Origin: Symsagittifera roscoffensis
Taxonomy: Eukaryota > Xenacoelomorpha > Acoela > Convolutidae
Direction of reading: 5' to 3'
NCBI RefSeq assembly: GCF_963678635.1
Contig: NC_087062.1
Span: 65,964,647 to 66,028,646 of the forward strand
Length of the DNA stretch: 64,000 nt
The notes beneath the pieces were generated by a model that saw only the letters and a program-made list of their open reading frames with translations, did no database searches and was not told the DNA's origin. Shown piece by piece: positions 10,467-21,403 of the stretch (positions are counted from its first letter, which is position 1; each line of letters opens with the position of its first letter). The translations under genes and the position numbers were made by a program.

Positions 10467-12327
10467 CTACGACCATGACGACCTTTGTGGTTGGCTCCCC
10501 CCTTGCATATTCCTGTTATCTGAATATGAGTAATTCTTGGGCTTCATTAGCATGTACTCTCTCGACTTCTGTCTCATCTCTTCTGGAGTCGGTGCACTGT
10601 CTTTCGACAAAGTATAGTATTGTGCTAAAATTTTTCTCAAGTCATCACTCTTTACCCCATCAATGAACTTTGAGGCGATGCTAAAGTCTCTTCTATTAGT
10701 GGAGTCTTCCGGGTCACTTCTTCGTCTCAAGCTCTCAAGATCATCTAGGAACCTGTCTATCGATTCATCGTCCCTTTGCCTTCTCTTTTCAAATCGCATC
10801 ATCGCTTGATGACCCTTCATGCCTGACCCGAATCGATTCAACATTATCTCGAAGATTTTATCCGCAGTGTCGCGTTCCTCTTCTTTCTTCGCAACCACGC
10901 ATTTCAATGCCGTGCCTTCCAAGTTGCTGAGTATCGCTGTGCATGCTTGCCTCTCAGCGTTCAAGTTGTCTTGTTCCAAGTGCAACCTCATGACTTCTAC
11001 CCAAGTGTCAATGCATCCATCTGAACCAGCTTTGAATTCTTTCGGTTTTTTGAAAATTTTTCTGGATTTGTTGCTTCCTCTGTCACTCGAGTCGGTGTTC
11101 CTCGTGGCGAAGGCTTCTAGTGTCCTGTTCATCATTTCCGAGGTGCTTGCCCACGTCATGACATCCGGTCCCACGTTGTTGTGAGTCGTGGAGTCCCCTG
11201 GGCCACTCGTTGTGTTTGCTGTTCCACTTTTCATAATCGCTTTGCCCCCCCCCCGGTGCTGTACTCGCGGCATCCCGGGGTAATGGTAACGGTGTTGACT
11301 GCCGCTTGTTCCGTTGTGGTTCCACGAAGTCAACTCTATTGCCTTGCGTTCGCTCCGCTGTCGGATTATCCTGTGACGTAGAGTTCCTCAAGATGGCGTC
11401 TAGTTTTGCCGGTATTGCACATGAACTCTCAGCCTGGTCCCTTTCCATTGTGTCTATTCTCGTTTCCAAACTCCCCAACTGGCTATTCACTGCGTCATAT
11501 CGTTGCTTTATTTCTTGCATGTCTTTTTTGATGTTCTTGTCTCGCTCTCCATCAGTGGTATCTACCTTGTCCGACATCTGCTGAAGCTTTTCCTCTGTCG
11601 CTTTCGCTCGATTGAAATAGCTGTCCAGGTACTCATGTTTGTTGTATCTTAATTCTTTCTTTATCACATCTCTATCCTCCTCGCTGTGCTTTAGTCTCTT
11701 GTCGATCTGATCTAGCTTCGCCATCAGATCGCCCAGATCGAGAGACATTGTTTCATGGTCAGATTTTGCCCTGTTGTTGGCTGCTACTCCCAGTCTAATC
11801 TGGTCTTCGTTTTGGTCGGTGTCTGTCGTTTTCGTGGAAACTGTTCCGAATGTTTTGCCTTTCTCGGTCTTTGGTTCCCCCGTCACTATGTCTCTTGGTT
11901 TCATCCCGACCATCATTGCCAACCTTTTAGTAAATGACGTCCTTTTTGCTTGAGACTCGTCCTTTACCGTTTCTGGCGTGTTGCCCGTTGTGTCTTCCAC
12001 AGTGTCTATCGGCGAGAACTCCATGGACTTTGGATTTGGTTCTTCTGCATTCGGCATCGGTGTTGACTCCGTCGTCTTCTTCTCTACCTCATCCACACTC
12101 TGGTCTGGTGTCTCTAGGTCAATCTCGATGGCGGGTTCTGTTTGTTTCCCTTCCATGCCCTCTTTTGTTTTGTTCTCTGTATTACTCCTCGTGTTGACCA
12201 TGCTATCTGAAAAGTTCTTCCTTGTTACTTTTGAGCCCGTTGATGTCGTTTTACGTAGCGACGAGTTATATTTTGTCTTTGATTCTGTAGATCTTTTTTC
12301 AGCCACTGGTACCCTGCTCCGTCTCAT
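10467..12327 (-). pseudogene. gag N-terminal and capsid-like part (copy B)
   Basis: Two overlapping frames: 12327-11083 (N-terminal basic/acidic region and coiled coil) and 11333-10467 (capsid-like region to just before the zinc knuckles). They are offset by a run of ten C on the plus strand at 11245-11254; nine would be in frame, as in copy C. It keeps GDGSDGCIDTW-type and HQAMMRFEKRRQRDDES segments of the capsid-like domain. The 26-bp deletion ends the second frame. Confidence 0.85.
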
Positions 12328-12637
12328 GATTTCTATTTACAATTGATTCTATTTACAATATTGGTATTTACAAAATCCCATTCTAAAAAAATAATAATCA
12401 TAAAATTTTGCTAATAAAAAGAAAAACTACTTTACTGTTCCTTCTAAGATTTTGTTAAAAATCGACTAATTCGTGATTCTAACACTATCGTGTTCCAACT
12501 AGTCCTATTGCTTTTGATTCAATTAATTCGACCTGTCTCAAGACCCTTTAGTACCGTCTCCCCACTTCTTCGTGCTGTCCCAAGCTTTCTCTCTACTATC
12601 CCAAGACTATTCAGTGCTGTCCCCGTACTTCTTGTTG

Positions 12638-13165
12638 GTGTCCCAAGACCACTGTCCCAAGACTACTGTCCCAAGACTACTGTCACAAGACTACTGTCCC
12701 AAGACTAGTGTCCCAAGACCACTGTCCCAAGACTACTGTCCCAAGACCCTTGCCCTAAGACTACTGTCCCAAGACTACTGTCCCAAGACTACTGTCCCAA
12801 GACTACTGTCCCAAGACTAGTGTCCCAAGACTAGTGTCCCAAGACTACTGTCCCAAGACTACTGTCCCAATACTAGTGTCCCAAGACTACTGTCCCAAGA
12901 CTACTGTCCCAAGACTACTGTCCCAAGACTAGTGTCTCAAGACTATTGTCCCAAGACCACTGTCCCAGGACCACTGTCCCAAGACTACTGTCCCAAGACT
13001 AGTGTCCCAAGACTATTGTCCCAAGATCACTGTCCCAAGACCACTGTCCCAAGACCACTGTCCCAAGACCACTGTCCCAAGACCACTGTCCCAAGACCAC
13101 TGTCCCAAGACCACTGTCCCAAGACTACTGTCCCAAGGCTACTGTCCCAAGACCAGTGTCCCAAG
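12638..13165. repeat. 14-bp tandem array, copy B
   Basis: Same CTGTCCCAAGACTA repeat as copy A, but 528 bp long, exactly two units shorter than the 556-bp arrays in copies A and C. Flanks are collinear with the other copies. Confidence 0.95.
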
Positions 13166-14063
13166 ACTGTGTCGTACCAAGACTGCTCTGGCCCAAGACT
13201 GTCCCAAGACTGTACTGCTCCAAGACCGTCCCCAGACTGCAATGTATCAAGACTTCTTCGGTACTGTCCCAATACTTGTCACCAAGTGTCTGGATAGTAG
13301 GAGCTCTTCTTCTTCGTTGTGGGGGGGGGGGACTCTTGAACCACTGTACCGTGTACCACCACTTGAGCTCTGGTAAAAATTTTCCCAAAGTCCCTATCTT
13401 AATGGCCAAAATACAAACACTGACCCCCCCTGTTTTTATCTCCCTTTCGTTGTTGCAGGCTTTTTGAAACCCCAACTTCTTCGCAGGTATCTTTTGATCA
13501 CCTGTTCGTTCAAATACCAACAACAAATTCTCACCAAAACGTAAAAATTTAAACAAGAAAAATTGCAAAAATCAGAGAGATGAACCCACCTGAAATTCAA
13601 TGCTGACAGATATCAACCTTTGTCCGAAAAAATGTCTGGTACCCGATTGCCACGCGTTTTCCTCCCCCCTGCTAGCGATCTTATGAGGTATCACAAAAAC
13701 TGTCTATGTCCGTTCCCCCTACCGATCCGACCAGGGTACCTACCTTAACTCGATGTTAAATTTGGATACCCGCTTCTTATAATCAACGCGTGTAAGTATC
13801 TAATGTAACTAAATCGACGATGCCGAACAATTAGTTACTCTAATGTGTCCCCCCTTTTTACACTTTACAACCACAAACCTTTAACCTAACCAGCCCCCCT
13901 GCTAACCTCCCCCCTCTTTAGCCCCCCTCTTAAGCCGAAAAATCCCTTAAGCGCCGGGTGCTAAACCTCTTGAGAGAAAACCGTAGACCTGTTTCCAGGC
14001 CTGCTAGTGTGAAAACTTCCTCAAAACAATGGGGCTCCGTTTATCCAATTTTACAATTATTTC

Positions 14064-14378
14064 CTATAATGTAATGTGGATTTTAACGATACCCGTTTGT
14101 CCAACTTGAGAATACCCCTGTGCGTCTTCCTCTTGTTGTAGCGATCCCTTGCTGAATGTCTCCTTGATGTGCACTGCACTTGACACCAGCACCACCTTCC
14201 CCCTTGGCTGGTCACCTCTTCCAGTCAAGTCTCCCAGCGGTTCAGCGCAGTCCTTGTGAACCACTTTCCCACTCGGCTGGTCACCTCTTCCAGTCAAGTC
14301 TCCTAGTGGTCCAGCTAGGTTGCAAGCTATCTGAAAACATTTAACAACGCCCCCACTTGGGCACCTTACTGAGGTCAC
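14064..14378 (-). CDS. Hypothetical leader ORF, 104 residues (copy B)
   Basis: Begins near the tandem junction and contains two tandem 23-residue repeats sharing GDLTGRGDQP and GKVV, followed by a Gln/Gly/Val-rich tail. No known domain. It sits in the 5' leader, upstream of the 14-bp array and gag, and is conserved in copy C. Whether it is translated is unknown; the repeat period of 69 bp keeps the frame. Confidence 0.35.
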   Translation of the reverse strand: MTSVRCPSGGVVKCFQIACNLAGPLGDLTGRGDQPSGKVVHKDCAEPLGDLTGRGDQPRGKVVLVSSAVHIKETFSKGSLQQEEDAQGYSQVGQTGIVKIHITL

Positions 14379-14382
14379 TGGT

Positions 14383-15057
14383 TTAGATTGCTAGATTATC
14401 AACAACTTCATTTTGTTTTGAATTTTCAGTCATTTCACATCGAGTTTTAACAGGTAAAGCATATCCCAGCTTCCTCCCCCTCTGTATCGTATTCAACAAG
14501 ACACTGACGCAGAGACCACTCTTGGTTATTGAGAAGGATCTTCCTAAAACAGCAGCATTTTGACTATTAGGATTCGGGACTATGCATACTTGCTTGGTGT
14601 CACTTAGTTCATTGTAATTTTTCATTCGCAAGCTTACGATTGCCGCTTCGTTCGCCTTTAGCCTCACCCTCCTACTCAAGAATATCGGTGCTTTTTTTTC
14701 ATTCGCTATTATTAAATTTACCGGTTTAATTGCGTACCTCCGATCCGGGTTTCTTATCCTGAACATCGCATTGTTTAAATCAATTGTTACGTCGAAGTTC
14801 CTATTGAAGTCCCTGCCTAAAATGATTTGGTCAGACTCATCTAGGTTTTCTACTACAAGAAAACTCATCCACAGATTGCGTTCCCCCAGATTTAGGGCTA
14901 TTATTGGTGTTCTGCCTAGCACCCGCAGCGCCCCTTTGTTAGCAGCTGACAACCGTATTCTCGAGTCTATCAAGTCATCTTTGTTGAAGCCCATTCGCTC
15001 CCAAGTTTCGATTGGTTTTACACTCAAGACCGCACCAGTATCGAGTAACCCACGCAA
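14383..15057 (-). pseudogene. Protease stub of pol (copy C)
   Basis: 224-residue frame, DTG active site at 15034-15042, truncated at the junction exactly as copy B. A few private substitutions (IFLSRR for VFLSRR) distinguish it. RT, RNase H and integrase are missing. Confidence 0.85.
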
Positions 15058-15415
15058 GTGAGTCTTCTATCTTGCCACTTATGTCCAGCACATGCGCTGA
15101 TACATCTGCCTCTGTCCCAATGTGCATTGCATCTTCCTCCAGCATGGCACAGTGTCCAATCGATCTCACCTTTAATTCTTCTCTTCCCACGTAGATCTGT
15201 CCCACTAGATCTTCATCACATGTTATCATTGTTTTCGTGTAGATGTTTAACCCATCTATATTCAACATCACCTCATGTGGACCATAAGCTTCTGTATATC
15301 TGTTGTCCACACGGATCGACTTGCTGCCACCTCTCGTGAGTAGCGCCCTCAAGGCTCTAGATGTCATCTGTGGACTTATCGCACTCAAGTAGTCTGCGTA
15401 TACGTCAATGTGCAT
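14975..15415 (-). pseudogene. gag-pol junction and protease N-terminus (copy C)
   Basis: Collinear with 3602-4042 and 9315-9755, with the same shared one-base shift before the protease active site. Confidence 0.75.
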
Positions 15416-15438
15416 TACTGTCTGGTCGCTGGGTTCGC

Positions 15439-18012
15439 TTAAGTTCTGGTCACTTCATGTCCACCTACAGTGATTATCGACATTATCCTGGCTCCGATTT
15501 TCGTTATGCCAAATGGCTTTCCTGTCACCATTTTCAGAGTATTGCAATTTCCACTTTTTGTCGACCCTGCTACAGCTTCTGGCACTGGCACCGAGCAACT
15601 TAGCGTCTGATTCAATCTCTGTCTGTCGATTTCTTGATTCAACCTTTGCTCTATTTTCTTCGTTGCTAGGTCCTGTTTCACCTTGTTGATCGCCTCTGAC
15701 GCCGCTTTCTCATAATTCATCTCTAGGGCGTTCTTGGCCGTGGCCTCTATCGCATTGTTAGCCTGCGTTACCGCCTTCACTTTCTCCGTTGGCAGTTCCT
15801 TACTCGGTGCTTCTAAGTTTTTTGCTTCAAACTCGGTTTGTCTGTTTCGCTGATTCTGCACCGCCGCTAATGCCAATTTATGTTTGGGGTGACTCTGGTT
15901 CTTGACCGCCTCCCAAAACAAAGGACAATCCATCCTAAAGTGCCCCTCCTGATTGCAGAAGAAGCATCTTGCACCTATCCTGATGATTAAGCCACAATAG
16001 TACTCGTGTTCTTCCATCTGGCTCATGTCCTCCTCATGTGGTGCGTACCCCAGACTCTTCATGCCCTGCTTGTATGTCGTGCAATCTGCCACGTGATGAT
16101 CAGCTGACCCGCAGTTCGCGCACGATCTACGTTTGTCCATGTCATCTCTAGGCTTGTACCATGACGACCTTTGTGGTTGGCTCCCCCCTTGCATATTCCT
16201 GTTATCTGAATATGAGTAATTCTTGGGCTTCATTAGCATGTACTCTCTCGACTTCTGTCTCATCTCTTCTGGAGTCGGTGCACTGTCTTTCGACAAAGTA
16301 TAGTATTGTGCTAAAAATTTTCTCAAGTCATCACTCTTTACCCCATCAATGAACTTTGAGGCGATGCTAAAGTCTCTTCTATTAGTGGAGTCTTCCGGGT
16401 CACTTCTTCGTCTCAAGCTCTCAAGATCATCTAGGAACCTGTCTATCGATTCATCGTCCCTTTGCCTTCTCTTTTCAAATCGCATCATCGCTTGATGACC
16501 CTTCATGCCTGACCCGAATCGATTCAACATTATCTCGAAGATTTTATCCGCAGTGTCGCGTTCCTCTTCTTTCTTCGCAACCACGCATTTCAATGCCGTG
16601 CCTTCCAAGTTGCTGAGTATCGCTGTGCATGCTTGCCTCTCAGCGTTCAAGTTGTCTTGTTCCAAGTGCAACCTCATGACTTCTACCCAAGTGTCAATGC
16701 ATCCATCTGAACCATCTTTGAATTCTTTCGGTTTTTTGAAAGTTTTTCTGGATTTGTTGCTTCCCTTGTCACTCGAGTCGGTGTTCCTCGTGGCGAAGGC
16801 TTCTAGTGTCCTGTTCATCATTTCCGAGGTGCTTGCCCACGTCATGACATCCGGTCCCACGTTGTTGTGAGTCGTGGAGTCCCCTGGGCCACTCGTTGTG
16901 TTTGCTGTTCCACTTTTCATAATCGCTTTGCCCCCCCCCGGTGCTGTACTCGCGGCATCCCGGGGTAATGGTAACGGTGTTGACTGCCGCTTGTTCCGTT
17001 GTGGTTCCACGAAGTCAACTCTATTGCCTTGCGTTCGCTCCGCTGCCGGATTATCCTGTGACGTAGAGTTCCTCAAGATGGCGTCTAGTTTTGCCGGTAT
17101 TGCACATGAACTCTCAGCCTGGTCCCTTTTCATTGTGTCTATTCTCGTTTCCAAACTCCCCAACTGGCTATTCACTGCGTCATATCGTTGCTTTATTTCT
17201 TGCATGTCTTTTTTGATGTTCTTGTCTCGCTCTCCATCAGTGGTATCTACCTTGTCCGACATCTGCTGAAGCTTTTCCTCTGTCGCTTTCGCTCGATTGA
17301 AATAGCTGTCCAGGTACTCATGTTTGTTGTATCTTAATTCTTTCTTTATCACATCTCTATCCTCCTCGCTGTGCTTTAGTCTCTTGTCGATCTGATCTAG
17401 CTTCGCCATCAGATCGCCCAGATCGAGAGACATTGTTTCATGGTCAGATTTTGCCCTGTTGTTGGCTGCTACTCCCAGTCTAATCTGGTCTTCGTTTTAG
17501 TCGGTGTCTGTCGTTTTCGTGGAAACTGTTCCGAATGTTTTGCCTTTCTCGGTCTTTGGTTCCCCCGTCACTATGTCTCTTGGTTTCATCCCGACCATCA
17601 TTGCCAACCTTTTAGTAAATGACGTCCTTTTTGCTTGAGACTCGTCCTTTACTGTTTCTGGCGTGTTGCCCGTTGTGTCTTCCACAGTGTCTATCGGCGA
17701 GAACTCCATGGACTTTGGATTTGGTTCTTCTGCATTCGGCATCGGTGTTGACTCCGTCGTCTTCTTCTCTACCTCATCCACACTCTGGTCTGGTGTCTCT
17801 AGGTCAATCTCGATGGCGGGTTCTGCTTGTTTCCCTTCCATGCCCTCTTTTGTTTTGTTCTCTGTATTACTCCTCGTGTTGACCATGCTAACTGAAAAGT
17901 TCTTCCTTGTTACTTTTGAGCCCGTTGATGTCGTTTTACGTAGCGACGAGTTATATTTTGTCTTTGATTCTGTAGATCTTTTTTCAGCCACCGGTACCCT
18001 GCTCCGTCTCAT
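15439..18012 (-). pseudogene. gag, full length with one nonsense codon (copy C)
   Basis: The best-preserved gag in the window: 858 codons in a single frame from MRRSRVPVAEK to GGHEVTRT, broken only by a TAA at 17497-17499 where copies A and B have CAA (Gln). The plus-strand C run at 16931-16939 is nine long and keeps the frame. Regions in order: basic N-terminus, acidic Ser/Thr/Glu-rich region, coiled coil (about residues 190-290), capsid-like domain (about 380-540), two CCHC knuckles (about 590-650), and a helical Lys/Glu/Ala-rich tail. In an intact element it would assemble the particle and package RNA. Downstream pol is a stub, so this unit is not autonomous. Confidence 0.9.
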
Positions 18013-18324
18013 GATTTCTATTTACAATTGATTCTATTTACAATATTGGTATTTACAAAATCCTATTCTAAAAAAATAATAATCATAAAAAATTTTGCTA
18101 ATAAAAAGAAAAACTACTTTACTGTTCCTTCTAAGATTTTGTTAAAAATCGATTAATTCGTGATTCTAACACTATCGTGTTCCAACTAGTCCTATTGCTT
18201 TTGATTCAATTAATTCGACCTGTCTCAAGACCCTTTAGTACCGTCTCCCCACTTCTTCGTGCTGTCCCAAGCTTTCTCTCTACTATCCCAAGACTATTCA
18301 GTGCTGTCCCCGTACTTCTTGTTA

Positions 18325-18880
18325 GTGTCCCAAGACCACTGTCCCAAGACTACTGTCCCAAGACTACTGTCACAAGACTACTGTCCCAAGACTAGTGTCC
18401 CAAGACCACTGTCCCAAGACTACTGTCCCAAGACCCTTGCCCTAAGACTACTGTCCCAAGACTACTGTCCCAAGACTACTGTCCCAAGACTACTGTCCCA
18501 AGACTAGTGTCCCAAGACTACTGTCCCAAGACTACTGTCCCAAGACTACTGTCCCAATACTAGTGTCCCAAGACTACTGTCCCAAGACTACTGTCCCAAG
18601 ACTACTGTCCCAAGACTACTGTCCCAAGACTAGTGTCCCAAGACTATTGTCCCAAGACCACTGTCCCAGGACCACTGTCCCAAGACTACTGTCCCAAGAC
18701 TAGTGTCCCAAGACTATTGTCCCAAGATCACTGTCCCAAGACCACTGTCCCAAGACCACTGTCCCAAGACCACTGTCCCAAGACCACTGTCCCAAGACCA
18801 CTGTCCCAAGACCACTATCCCAAGACCACTGTCCCAAGACTACTGTCCCAAGGCTACTGTCCCAAGACCAGTGTCCCAAG
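18325..18880. repeat. 14-bp tandem array, copy C
   Basis: 556 bp, about 40 units of CTGTCCCAAGACTA and variants. Same length as copy A, though the split between CTA- and CCA-type units differs slightly. Confidence 0.95.
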
Positions 18881-19777
18881 ACTGTGTCGTACCAAGACTG
18901 CTCTGGCCCAAGACTGTCCCAAGACTGTACTGCTCCAAGACCGTCCCCAGACTGCAATGTATCAAGACTTCTTCGGTACTGTCCCAATACTTGTCACCAA
19001 GTGTCTGGATAGTAGGATCTCTTCTTCTTCGTTGTGGGGGGGGGGGACTCTTGAACCACTGTACCGTGTACCACCACTTGAGCTCTGGTAAAAATTTTCC
19101 CAAAGTCCCTATCTTAATGGCCAAAATCCAAACACTGACCCCCCTGTATTTATCTCCCTTTCGTTGTTGCAGGCTTTTTGAAACCCCAACTTCTTCGCAG
19201 GTATCTTTTGATCACCTGTTCGTTCAAATACCAACAACAAATTCTCACCAAAACGTAAAAATTTAAACAAGAAAAATTGCAAAAATGAGAGAGATGAACC
19301 CACCTGAAATTCAATGCTGACAGATATCAACCTTTGTCCGAAAAAATGTCTGGTACCCGATTGCCACGCGTTTTCCTCCCCCCTGCTAGCGATCTTATGA
19401 GGTATCACAAAAACTGTCTATGTCCGTTCCCCCTACCGATCCGACCAGGGTACCTACCTTAACTCGATGTTAAATTTGGATACCCGCTTCTTATAATCAA
19501 CGCGTGTAAGTATCTAATGTAACTAAATCGACGATGCCGAACAATTAGTTACTCTAATGTGTCCCCCCTTTTTACACTTTACAACCACAAACCTTTAACC
19601 TAACCAGCCCCCCTGCTAACCTCCCCCCTCTTTAGCCCCCCTCTTAAGCCGAAAAATCCCTTAAGCGCCGGGTGCTAAACCTCTCGAGAGAAAACCGTAG
19701 ACCTGTTTCCAGGCCTGCTAGTGTGAAAACTTCCTCAAAACAATGGGGCTCCGTTTATCCAATTTTACAATTATTTC

Positions 19778-20092
19778 CTATAATGTAATGTGGATTTTAA
19801 CGATACCCGTTTGTCCAACTTGAGAATACCCCTGTGCGTCCTCCTCTTGTTGTAGCGATCCCTTGCTGAATGTCTCCTTGACGTGCACTGCACTTGACAC
19901 CAGCACCACCTTCCCCCTTGGCTGGTCACCTCTTCCAGTCAAGTCTCCCAGCGGTTCAGCGCAGTCCTTGTGAACCACTTTCCCACTCGGCTGGTCACCT
20001 CTTCCAGTCAAGTCTCCTAGTGGTCCAGCTAGGTTGCAAGCTATCTGAAAACATTTAACAACGCCCCCACTTGGGCACCTTACTGAGGTCAC
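19778..20092 (-). CDS. Hypothetical leader ORF, 104 residues (copy C)
   Basis: As in copy B: two 23-residue repeats with GDLTGRGDQP. The region just downstream on this strand aligns with 63480-63540 in the right-end element (shared tatcgttaaaatccac), so the leader is a family feature. Function unknown; possibly only a remnant of a leader peptide. Confidence 0.35.
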   Translation of the reverse strand: MTSVRCPSGGVVKCFQIACNLAGPLGDLTGRGDQPSGKVVHKDCAEPLGDLTGRGDQPRGKVVLVSSAVHVKETFSKGSLQQEEDAQGYSQVGQTGIVKIHITL

Positions 20093-20111
20093 TGGTTTAG
20101 ATTGCTAGATT

Positions 20112-20670
20112 GATCGAAACGATCGGTCTTATAAAACAGTACGGGTATACTATTTAATTAATATAAAGGTTTGATCCAACTAATCTGGTATCAAAGTCAC
20201 TGTCATTTTTGTTTTATGGTTTTTGTTCCTTTTTCTATACTTTTTCTTGTTTTTTTTTTCGCTTTTTGTCTTTTTGCTCGTTTTGTTTTGTCCCCCTAGT
20301 TACCCCCCTTACTCGGTTAGCCAAGCATCGTTCGGGGAGCGTACCAGGAAGTTTTCTCAAGTTTCTTAAAAAGCTATCACGGTACAACCGGAAGGCTTAC
20401 ACGTTCCCGCTGAACCGTACCACCGGTACTCTAGGATGGGCATGTAGCCCGGAGCTGTGTCAAGTGGGTTCGACTCCGTAGTCTTGATGTCGTGAAAACA
20501 TCCAGGAGCGCCATAAAAACAATATGTAACAGTCGCCTACTTCGTCACATATGAGGCTTAAGAAAAATAGGCCCTATAACCATTGGCTCAAGAGTCAGCG
20601 ACACTATCTCTTGTGTTTTTCTACCTCAAAAACGGTCGGAGCCAATTCGGTTCGATTGCGACATGAGACT
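20112..20670 (-). repeat. Family 5' module F, inverted relative to 62755-63321
   Basis: Reverse complement of the right-end block at 62755-63321, base for base recognisable over nearly all of its length. It starts at the imperfect palindrome gatcgaaacgatc and ends at gcgacatgag. It includes an AT-rich T-tract segment, a conserved block tgtagcccggagctgtgtc followed by GGTTCGACTCC (20467-20477), and the block gcgccataaaa. In both places it is followed by the family leader, so it belongs to the element, probably as part of its LTR. Confidence 0.75.
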
Positions 20671-21403
20671 AGAACCCGTTACAGCTTAAAGGCCACTACC
20701 AAAATACCCCCCCCCCCACTCTAGAAAATAAGAACGTCCCCATACTTAGGTCTCAAAATACCCAAAATACACGAACGTCGTTAAAAACAGGGTTGGAACA
20801 ATCCGTTAAGTTACTTTTTATTGGACAGTGGATATTTGATCCGTTTCAGATGGATCAACCTAAAACTCGCCTCACCTCAACATACTTATTACAAAATGCA
20901 CTCGAGAAAACTAAATTTAGTACTTACATAGCAGCACGCTTGAGAAACAGAGTAATTAAACTAATTAATGACTCTAGCATAAATAAGTTTTCTAACGATG
21001 AGTTCCAATCAAAGGAAATAAATTTTAATTCAAGAATGTAGTTTTGGATCTGGACCATTGGAGGACTTCACTTGTCTGCCTTTCCGTTGAAGGTTCACTC
21101 TGGTCCAGTTGATTCTTGCTCTGCTCTTGTATTTGTTTGGTCTCCTGTATCAGATAGGACAGCTCTACTCTAGTTTTCTACGATGAAAATTGCGAATAGC
21201 AATTTCCCACTGTGTATATTTGACAACTTTCCCGCAATTGATATTCGGTTGTTCTGATTTTATATTTGATTTTTTCAGCTGTCGCGAGAAAACTGAGCAT
21301 GACAGGCTCTTTTCGAACTTTTGAAAAATAAAACTTCATTCCAAAACCACGTAGTTTTGTGTTCCTCAAAGTCAAACTTCCAGATATGACCGACTGACAC
21401 AAT
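20671..21403. other. Unassigned spacer between two divergent elements
   Basis: Begins with unassigned sequence containing an 11-base C run (20707-20717). An 82-codon plus frame at 20793-21041 (starting MEQSVKLLF) has no recognisable domain. The rest is AT-rich. Its length is close to that of the adjacent 0.75-kb direct repeat, so it may be the corresponding upstream part of the minus-strand element, but I see no alignment. Confidence 0.35.

Larger units (their letters stand above)
8738..14397 (-). repeat. Tandem unit B (5.66 kb)
   Basis: Second unit, bounded by the same junction sequence on both sides. It is 54 bp shorter than unit C. That difference equals a 26-bp deletion in gag (near 10470) plus two missing 14-bp units in the array, so the units are otherwise nearly collinear. 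It contains no RT, RNase H or integrase. Confidence 0.92.
14398..20111 (-). repeat. Tandem unit C (5.71 kb), outermost copy
   Basis: Third unit. Its left end is the same duplication junction. Its right end (20111) is joined to the family 5' module at 20112-20670 instead of another unit, so it marks the original upstream boundary of the duplicated segment. Confidence 0.92.

Noticed and set aside
1-20100. Many plus-strand frames of 60-140 residues across the first 20 kb
   Set aside because: They are antisense shadows of the gag-pol reading frames, which carry recognisable domains on the minus strand.
20401-20530. A tRNA gene suggested by the B-box-like sequence
   Set aside because: No acceptor, D or anticodon arms can be drawn, the A-box-like block is far too close, and the stretch is embedded in a longer repeat.
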